From assembly GCA_964449175.1 (NCBI GenBank), contig CAYUYH010000080.1, positions 1 to 10,704 on the forward strand: 10,704 nucleotides of DNA, read 5' to 3'. Both the position numbers and the translations under genes were made by a program. A model generated the notes under the pieces. That model was not told where the DNA came from. It worked only from the letters and a program-made list of their open reading frames with translations, and did no database searches. The stretch is from CAYUYH01 sp964449175. Lineage in GTDB: Bacteria; Planctomycetota; Phycisphaerae; SM23-33. Numbering within the stretch: position 1 is the first letter of the stretch; each line of letters begins with the position of its first letter. This document shows, in pieces, positions 1 to 5,224 of the stretch.

Positions 1-365
1 GGCGGACGCCCACGGGCCTGGAGGCCGTGCCGTGGGCCAAGGAGGTCGAGCGCCGCGGCGCCGGCGAGATCCTGCTGACCGTCATGGACGCCGACGGCAC
101 GCGCGGGGGCTACGACATCGAGATAACCGCCGCGGTCGCCTCGGCCGTCAACATACCCGTGATCGCGTCGGGCGGGGCGGGCTCGCCGGAGGACATGTAT
201 CGCGTACTGACCGCAGGCCGGGCCGACGCCGCCCTTGCCGCTAGCATATTCCACTTCGGAACGTATAGGATTGAGCAGGTCAAGCAGTACCTGGCCGAGC
301 GCGGCGTGCCGGTTCGGCTGCTGGCCGCCGCCGAGTCCGCCAACGCACCGAGGACGCAACAGTGA
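1..365 (+). CDS. hisF: HisF, imidazole glycerol phosphate synthase cyclase subunit (3' part only)
   Basis: This is the C-terminal half of HisF, the (beta/alpha)8-barrel cyclase that uses ammonia from HisH to convert PRFAR to imidazole glycerol phosphate and AICAR in histidine biosynthesis. The gene starts outside the window; about 121 codons are visible, in frame from base 3. The sequence shows the ILLTVMDADGTRGGYD strand-6 motif. Its second aspartate (codon 93-95) matches the catalytic Asp176 of Thermotoga HisF. Further on are the phosphate-binding IASGGAG loop and the AALAASIFHFG motif near the end of the barrel. The tail after PVRLL is about 14 residues longer than I expect and is rich in Ala, Asn and Gln. 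The TGA stop overlaps the GTG start of the next gene, so a histidine gene appears to be co-transcribed with the secretion-type ATPase cluster. Three of seven visible isoleucines use ATA, which is high for such GC-rich DNA. Confidence 0.97.
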   Translation, partial: RTPTGLEAVPWAKEVERRGAGEILLTVMDADGTRGGYDIEITAAVASAVNIPVIASGGAGSPEDMYRVLTAGRADAALAASIFHFGTYRIEQVKQYLAERGVPVRLLAAAESANAPRTQQ

Positions 366-1525
366 CCAAGTCACGCCCCCTGCAACAGCCGATCGAAGAG
401 CCGGAGCTCCACGCCGGCGGAGACAAGAAGGCCCCCAAGCTCGACAAGTTCTTCCGCGCGATGATGAAGTTCGGCGCGTCGGACCTGCACATTCGCCCCG
501 GCGTGCCGCCGCACCTGCGCGTGGACACGGTCGTCCGCCCCACCACCTCCGACCCGCTGAACAGCGAGGACCTGGAGGCGATGGCCGCCGAGCTGATGAC
601 GCCGAAACAGGCGGCTTTCCTCACCGAGCACGGCAGCATTGACGTCGCCTACGAGCAGCCGGGCGGCGACCGCTTCCGCGTGAACATCTACCGCCAGCGC
701 GGCCAGGTGGCCATGTCGGTGCGGCGCGTGACCAAGAACATCCCGGACTTCGCCTCCCTGCACCTGCCGGAGGCGCTGGGCAAGATAGCCGAAGCGCACC
801 AGGGCCTGGTGCTGCTCAGCGGCGCCACCGGCAGCGGCAAGAGCACCACTATCGCCTCGATGCTGGAGTACATCAACGTCCGCCGCGCGTGCCACATCGT
901 GACCATAGAAGACCCGATCGAGTTCCTCTACGAGAACAAGAAGGCCCTCGTCAGCCAACGCGAGATCGGCATCGACGTGGAGAGCTTCGAGTCGGCGTTG
1001 AAGTACCTGATGCGCCAGGACCCGGACGTCGTGCTGATCGGCGAGATGCGCGACCGCGACACGTTCCAGGCGGCGCTTCAGGCCAGCGAGACCGGCCACC
1101 TTGTGTTCGGCACGGTGCATGCTTCCGGCGCGGCCCAGACGCTGGGCAGGGTGCTCGACCTGTTCCCCCCCGAAAGCCGCGAGCTCGTGCGGCAGTCGCT
1201 CGCGTTCAACCTGAGGGCGATCGTCTGCCAGAAGCTCATGCCCAGCATCGCCTCCGGCATACATCGCATACCGGCCGTCGAGATCCTGCTGGCCAATCCC
1301 AGCGCGCGCCAGCTCATCGAGGAAGGCCGAGACAACGAGATACCCGACGTCATCCGCGGCTGCTCGCAGGAGGGCATGCGGACGTTCACGGATAGCCTGC
1401 TGGAGCTGGTCGAGAAGAACCTCGTCGATCCCAAGGTCGCCTACGAAAACGCGCCCAATGTCGACGAGCTGAAGATGCGGCTGAAGGGGATTTCCACCAG
1501 TCGCACCGGACTGATCGGGCGATAG
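362..1525 (+). CDS. PilT-like secretion/retraction ATPase (T2SS/T4P ATPase family)
   Basis: A 387-residue cytosolic hexameric ATPase of the PilT/PilU branch, which normally drives type IV pilus retraction. The start is GTG, overlapping the hisF stop, with GAGGA at 350-354 seven bases upstream. The N-terminal domain (about 25-145) holds the ASDLHIRPG motif (39-47). The core carries a perfect Walker A, GATGSGKST (154-162, Lys160), an Asp box TIEDP (181-185), Walker B DPDVVLIGE (220-228, Glu228) and the His box ETGHLVFGTVH (243-253). The C-terminal segment NPSARQLIEEG (312-322) lies where PilT has its AIRNLIRE retraction motif but is diverged. There is no tetracysteine zinc motif, as expected for PilT rather than PilB/GspE. 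All catalytic residues look intact, so it should hydrolyse ATP. It lies 46 bp from a degenerate relative, which may be its partner. It could be true PilT or a paralogue with a dedicated role; no pilin or PilC gene is present to decide. Confidence 0.92.
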   Translation: MTKSRPLQQPIEEPELHAGGDKKAPKLDKFFRAMMKFGASDLHIRPGVPPHLRVDTVVRPTTSDPLNSEDLEAMAAELMTPKQAAFLTEHGSIDVAYEQPGGDRFRVNIYRQRGQVAMSVRRVTKNIPDFASLHLPEALGKIAEAHQGLVLLSGATGSGKSTTIASMLEYINVRRACHIVTIEDPIEFLYENKKALVSQREIGIDVESFESALKYLMRQDPDVVLIGEMRDRDTFQAALQASETGHLVFGTVHASGAAQTLGRVLDLFPPESRELVRQSLAFNLRAIVCQKLMPSIASGIHRIPAVEILLANPSARQLIEEGRDNEIPDVIRGCSQEGMRTFTDSLLELVEKNLVDPKVAYENAPNVDELKMRLKGISTSRTGLIGR

Positions 1526-1527
1526 GC

Positions 1528-1547
1528 CCCTGCGTCCCGCGGCAGGG
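1528..1547 (+). other. Small hairpin between the PilT-like and GspE-like genes
   Basis: CCCTGC (1528-1533) pairs perfectly with GCAGGG (1542-1547) around an 8-nt loop, starting 2 nt after the PilT-like stop codon. No T tract follows, so it does not look like an intrinsic terminator. It could stabilise or process the polycistronic mRNA, or be chance in GC-rich DNA. Confidence 0.3.
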
Positions 1548-1571
1548 CGGGCGCAAACGAGCGGAGCAGTC

Positions 1572-3212
1572 ATGATAGACGCCATAGCTGCCGTGCACGC
1601 CGGGGGCGGATACTTCTCCGTCGTCAAGACCATCATCATGCTGGTCCTGCTGCTGCCGTGGTTCTACGTCGCCCCGTGGGTGCAGAAGGACGCCAAGCGC
1701 GTTCATGCCTCCCAGACGGCCTGGAGCCTTGCCGTCCTGCTGGTCGGGGCGGTGACGCTGCTGATCTGGATGGTCCAGGGCTACTACGTGATCGGGCTGC
1801 TGACCTACGTGCTGCTGACGTCCGGCGTGTTGATGGCCTATGTGGCGCATCGCAACAGCCGCGTCCAGGACGAGATGGACAAGGTCCTCACGGTCGGGCA
1901 TATCAAGCGCCTGCTGAAGAACGAGAAGGTCAAGCCGGCCAAGGTGCTCACGAAGGTCAAGCTCTATCACTCCAGCGGCAAGGTGGTGATACCGCCGGCG
2001 GCCGACGCGCCCTTGGAGGTGCGCGACGGCTACAACGCCGCCCAGGAGCTGATCTACGACCTGATATGGCGTCGCGCCAGCGAGGCCGACCTGTCCCCCG
2101 CCGACGGGCAGACCAGGGTCAGGTACATCATCGACGGCGTGCTGATCGAACGTCCGCCGATGCCGCTGCAACAGAGCGAGCAGATCATCCAGTTCATCAA
2201 GGAGATCGGCGGCATGGACGTCGAGGACCACCGGCGTCCCCAGGCCGGCAAGATGGCTGTCGACCTCGCCGGCATGCAGATGGAGATGTCGCTGCGGTCG
2301 GCGGGCACCACCGGCGGGCAGCGCATGCAGTTCCGCGTCTTGCAGGAATATGTGCGCACCCAGCTCGACACGCTCGGCATGGGCGAGGGCATGTTGGCCA
2401 AGGTCCGGGCCATCAACAACGCCGCCAGCGGCTTGATCATCATCTCCGGGCGGGCCGGCAGCGGCGTGACCAGCACGCTGTATTCCCTGCTCCGCGAGCA
2501 GGACGCGTTCGTCAGACAGCTTGAGACGCTTGAGGCCAGGCCGGCCGTCGATCTGGAGAACATCACACAGCACCCCTACGGCGAGGCCAACAAGCTCGCC
2601 CCGTCACTGTCGGCCGTGCTGAGAAGAGACCCCGACATCGTCATGGTCGACGCGTGCGGCGACGACTCGACGGCGCAGTTGATCGCCGAGGCGGCGGCGT
2701 CCGGCAAGATGATCCTGATGGGCATGCCGGCGGGCGACACGTTCATGGCCCTGGCCAAGTGGGTCAAGGCCTGCGGCAACGCGGCCCGGGCGGCTGACCC
2801 GCTGCGAGCGGTGATCTGCCAGATGCTCTTGCGGAAGCTGTGCCCCAACTGCCGCGAACCTTACATGCCCAATCCCGAGATGCTCGCCAAGGCGAACCTG
2901 TCGGCCCAGCGGATCGAGCGGTTCTACCGCCCCCCCACCAAGCCGCTCGCCGACGAGAAGGGCAATCCGGTCACGTGCCCGGCCTGTCAGGGCATCGGGT
3001 ACCTGGGGCGGACGGCTGTCTTCGAGATCATGGAGGTCACCAACGAGGTGAAGAAGCTGATAGTCGACGGCGCGCCCGTCGGACAGATAAAGGCGCTGTG
3101 CCGGAAGAACGGCATGCTCTACCTTCAGGAGCAGGCCCTCCAGCGCGTGATCGACGGCGTGACGAGCATCCAGGAAGTCATACGCGTCTCGCAGACCGAC
3201 AGGAAGCACTAG
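1572..3212 (+). CDS. Membrane-anchored GspE/PilB-like protein with degenerate ATPase site (probable pseudo-ATPase)
   Basis: A 546-residue relative of GspE/PilB assembly ATPases. ATG is preceded by GGAG (1563-1566). Unlike canonical family members, it begins with three hydrophobic segments (about 17-36, 50-69 and 71-92). The family N2 domain follows, with RASEADLSP (168-176), VRYIIDGVL (183-191), GMDVEDHRRPQAGKM (214-228) and RSAGTTGGQRMQFRVL (242-257). The nucleotide site is ruined. Walker A reads GRAGSGVTS (293-301), with Val299 in place of the catalytic lysine. The Asp-box region reads ETLEARP (318-324) instead of TVEDP. Walker B reads DPDIVMVDA (353-361), with Ala361 where the catalytic Glu belongs. 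The His box reads SGKMILMGMPA (377-387) and has lost both histidines. The zinc-binding tetracysteine (C424, C427, C469, C472) and the LGRTAVFEIMEV segment (478-489) remain. The reading frame is complete with no frameshift, so this is not a decayed gene. Likely role (inference): membrane-bound, non-hydrolysing partner of the upstream active ATPase. Confidence 0.9.
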   Translation: MIDAIAAVHAGGGYFSVVKTIIMLVLLLPWFYVAPWVQKDAKRVHASQTAWSLAVLLVGAVTLLIWMVQGYYVIGLLTYVLLTSGVLMAYVAHRNSRVQDEMDKVLTVGHIKRLLKNEKVKPAKVLTKVKLYHSSGKVVIPPAADAPLEVRDGYNAAQELIYDLIWRRASEADLSPADGQTRVRYIIDGVLIERPPMPLQQSEQIIQFIKEIGGMDVEDHRRPQAGKMAVDLAGMQMEMSLRSAGTTGGQRMQFRVLQEYVRTQLDTLGMGEGMLAKVRAINNAASGLIIISGRAGSGVTSTLYSLLREQDAFVRQLETLEARPAVDLENITQHPYGEANKLAPSLSAVLRRDPDIVMVDACGDDSTAQLIAEAAASGKMILMGMPAGDTFMALAKWVKACGNAARAADPLRAVICQMLLRKLCPNCREPYMPNPEMLAKANLSAQRIERFYRPPTKPLADEKGNPVTCPACQGIGYLGRTAVFEIMEVTNEVKKLIVDGAPVGQIKALCRKNGMLYLQEQALQRVIDGVTSIQEVIRVSQTDRKH

Positions 3213-3233
3213 CCCCATGGGAGAACGGCAACG

Positions 3234-4301
3234 ATGCTACTGATCCTGCTGGCGACGATCCTGATCCTGGCCATCGCGTACTTCCAGGTCACGCAGGGTT
3301 TTTTCAGCGCGATGATAATGACGATCCTGTCCGTCATCTCGCTTGTGCTGGCGTTCAACTTCTACGAGCCGCTGGCCAAGCTGATGTATCCGTATCAGCC
3401 GGCGTCGGCCGACGGGATCGCCCTGCTGGTGCTGTTCGTCGTTCTGCTGCTGGCGATGCGCATGGCCATCGACCGCTTCTTCAAGGCCAACGTGGTGCTG
3501 GGCCAGTGGGTGGACCGCCTGGGCGGCGGGGCGCTGGGCATCATCACCGGCATGATCCTGGTCGGCATGTTGGCCGTCGTGGTACAGATGCAGCCGTGGG
3601 GCAGGTCGATCATCGGCTATTCCCCGTTCGACGACTCGCTGAACAGGTCGCAGCGGTTGTGGCCGTTTCGGCCGGACGAGTTCGTGGCCGGCGCCGCGAA
3701 GGCGCTTTCGGCGCAATCGCTCGGTTCCCAGAGCGGCGGCGGGTTCGGCAAGGCTCACGACGACCTGCTGCTGGAGCAGTTCTGCGCCCGCAACACCGCC
3801 GGCAGGAACTCCCGGATCGACGCGGAAACCAACGCCTTCGCCGTCGAGGCGGCCTATCTCAATTGGGTCTCGGACATCCCAATCTGCCCGCTGCTGAAGG
3901 ATGAGATCACCAAGGCCATCGTCATCCGCGTCGAGGTCCGCCGCGGCGCCAGCGATGATGACGGCTGGTGGCGCCTGCCGGGCACGCACTTCCGCCTGGT
4001 CGGAACCAGCGGGCGCAGCTACTACCCCGTCGGATACCTGGCCACGTCCGCGCGCAGCCTGGCGTCCGGCGGGTGGGAGTGCGTAGGCCCGCGCGACGGA
4101 GGCGTCGCCGTGCCAGGCCAACTCATAGCCGAGAAACGCTTCGGCGAAGACGACGACGCCATCGTCGACTGGGTCTACCAGATCCTCAACAACGACGAGC
4201 CGGACTACATGGTCTTCCGCCGAATAGTCAGAGACGCCGTCCCCAAGCCGACCAGGGGCAGGCCCAATCCCGACAAGGCGATGCAGGCCGTCGGAGATTG
4301 A
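3234..4301 (+). CDS. CvpA-like integral membrane protein with long soluble C-terminal part
   Basis: A 355-residue protein. ATG at 3234 has GGGAGA (3219-3224) nine bases upstream, and the gene follows the GspE-like stop by 21 bp. Four hydrophobic helices (about 1-18, 22-42, 60-80 and 98-118) have the CvpA arrangement: a QGFFSAMI turn after helix 1, and GQWVDRLGGGALGIITGMILVG (90-111) before and within helix 4, matching the family's DRxLGxxxG signature. CvpA proteins are small inner-membrane proteins linked to colicin V export and envelope stress, with no settled mechanism. Here about 235 residues follow the membrane part: WPFRPDEFVAG (143-153), a likely beta-rich segment KAIVIRVEV...FRLVG (228-257) containing SYYPVGY (262-268), and a final helical stretch IVDWVYQIL (310-318). 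I recognise no named domain there. Position in the cluster suggests work at the membrane with the GspE-like protein, but this is inference. Confidence 0.78.
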   Translation: MLLILLATILILAIAYFQVTQGFFSAMIMTILSVISLVLAFNFYEPLAKLMYPYQPASADGIALLVLFVVLLLAMRMAIDRFFKANVVLGQWVDRLGGGALGIITGMILVGMLAVVVQMQPWGRSIIGYSPFDDSLNRSQRLWPFRPDEFVAGAAKALSAQSLGSQSGGGFGKAHDDLLLEQFCARNTAGRNSRIDAETNAFAVEAAYLNWVSDIPICPLLKDEITKAIVIRVEVRRGASDDDGWWRLPGTHFRLVGTSGRSYYPVGYLATSARSLASGGWECVGPRDGGVAVPGQLIAEKRFGEDDDAIVDWVYQILNNDEPDYMVFRRIVRDAVPKPTRGRPNPDKAMQAVGD

Positions 4302-4302
4302 C

Positions 4303-4316
4303 CGCCCCGGCGGGCG
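4303..4316. other. Short hairpin in the 18-bp convergent gap
   Basis: CGCCC (4303-4307) pairs with GGGCG (4312-4316) around a CGGC loop, between the converging stop codons of the CvpA-like and esterase genes. Being symmetric, it could act on either transcript. There is no T run on either strand, so support for a terminator is weak. Confidence 0.2.
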
Positions 4317-4319
4317 ACT

Positions 4320-5069
4320 CTACCGGCGGTAGCGGGCGGGCAGGCGCTTCCGCCAGGTCTCGTAGGCAAACTCAGGATGCCGCAGATGCCCGCCCTTGAT
4401 CTCCTCGCGCTGCGTGGAGAAGCATCGCCGCTCGCGCAAAAACCGAAACGCCGCCCAGGACTGTTCCTGTATCTGCGGCAGGTCGTCCTTGCCCCAGAAG
4501 ATCATGATCGGCAGCTTCCTCGCCGCCTCGGTCAGCTCGATGCCCTCCATCATCTCCAAGTCGCTGTTGCATGCCCTGGCGATGAGCATGTCGAACCGCT
4601 CCGGATGCCGCAGGCCGACGTAGTACAGCGGGTACCCCCCGGCCGAGAAGCCCGTCAGCAGGATCGCGTTGGGGTCTATCCGGTATTTGCCCGACAGCTC
4701 GTCGATCAGGCCGAGGATGATTCTCTCATCCGCCTGGAGGTCGCGCATCCACACCGATCGGATCACCGGCAGTATCCCCTGGACGCTCTTGAGGTCCGGT
4801 GCGGCGACGATCAGCCCCCGCCGCTCGGCCAGGTGCTTCCACTCGTCGATCTGGGCCCGCGAGCTGTCCCAACCATACGTTCCGTGCAGCGTGATCACCA
4901 GCGGCCAGTCGTGATCGCCGCTGTAGGCGCTGGGCACGTACAGCCAATACTCGCTGCCCGTCGCGCCGAGCTTCGCGCGTATGGCCGAGACCGGCGTCTG
5001 CTGGGGCTGGGTCACGGGACAGCCGGCCAGGATGGGCAGCAGCACAACCAGTGCGATCAGTCGCCTCAT
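4320..5069 (-). CDS. Alpha/beta-hydrolase (esterase-like) lipoprotein
   Basis: A 249-residue protein. The ATG at 5069 is chosen because it opens a clean lipoprotein signal peptide (MRRLIALVVLLPILAGC, lipobox LAGC, acylated Cys17) and has AAGGTGG (5081-5075) five bases upstream. The upstream in-frame extension is Arg/Pro/Ala-rich and implausible. After a short linker comes an alpha/beta-hydrolase domain similar to serine esterases of the PHB-depolymerase/predicted-peptidase group: oxyanion-hole HGTYG (62-66), nucleophile elbow GFSAGG (140-145, Ser142), an acid in WGKDD (192-196, Asp195 or Asp196) and a late histidine in KGGHLRHPE (225-233, His228). The order Ser-Asp-His is right for the fold. 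It should be membrane-tethered on the periplasmic side and hydrolyse an ester or similar bond; the substrate is not readable. It is monocistronic here, converging on the CvpA-like gene and divergent from the TIGR03790 gene. Confidence 0.88.
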   Translation of the reverse strand: MRRLIALVVLLPILAGCPVTQPQQTPVSAIRAKLGATGSEYWLYVPSAYSGDHDWPLVITLHGTYGWDSSRAQIDEWKHLAERRGLIVAAPDLKSVQGILPVIRSVWMRDLQADERIILGLIDELSGKYRIDPNAILLTGFSAGGYPLYYVGLRHPERFDMLIARACNSDLEMMEGIELTEAARKLPIMIFWGKDDLPQIQEQSWAAFRFLRERRCFSTQREEIKGGHLRHPEFAYETWRKRLPARYRR

Positions 5070-5224
5070 GTTTGCCACCTTCGCCGGCGGCGGCTTTTGC
5101 GCTCGCCGACGCCGGGAGCGTATGTTACTGTCGTCGGCGCGGGTGAGTCTAACGTTACTTCCGTCGGCCGGCACAATCGCCGAACGCGCGGCGCCCGCGA
5201 GCGTAGAATACGCAGAGAAACAGC
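5070..5224. promoter_or_regulatory. Divergent intergenic region between the esterase lipoprotein and TIGR03790 genes
   Basis: This 155-bp gap must hold promoters for both flanking genes. Only weak sigma-70-like matches are visible. On the plus strand, TTGCGC (5097-5102), an 18-bp spacer and TATGTT (5121-5126) would give a leader of about 90 nt. On the minus strand, TAGACT, an 18-bp spacer and TAACAT (ending at 5122) would give a leader of about 45 nt. Both match the consensus at only four of six bases per box. The two minus-strand TAAC cores lie inside the direct repeat described separately. The plus-strand ribosome binding site for the TIGR03790 gene is poor (GAGA at 5214-5217). Confidence 0.4.
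5122..5168. repeat. Two-copy 17-bp direct repeat, possible regulator binding sites
   Basis: Copy 1 (5122-5138) reads ATGTTACTGTCGTCGGC and copy 2 (5152-5168) reads ACGTTACTTCCGTCGGC, identical at 14 of 17 positions. Starts are exactly 30 bp apart, close to three helical turns, so a dimeric or cooperatively binding regulator could contact both on one DNA face. They lie in the divergent promoter region and overlap the weak promoter-like boxes. No regulator gene is nearby. Chance repetition in GC-rich DNA cannot be excluded, but the shared GTTACT half is not GC-rich. Confidence 0.45.

Noticed and set aside
371..1639. Long minus-strand open frame (422 codons) over the PilT-like gene
   Set aside because: Antisense shadow of a clearly recognised ATPase; His/Arg/Ala/Leu-rich with no domain signature, as expected in GC-rich DNA.
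1386..2573. Minus-strand open frame (395 codons) over the GspE-like gene
   Set aside because: Composition is dominated by Asp, His, Gln and Arg with no recognisable motifs; the plus strand has family motifs throughout.
5168..5182. GGCAC-containing stretch as a sigma-54 promoter
   Set aside because: The required TTGC -12 element is missing at the right spacing.
5204..5209. TAGAAT as the -10 box of the TIGR03790 gene
   Set aside because: It would leave a leader of only about 9 nt, and no -35 match lies 16-18 bp upstream (CGAACG region).
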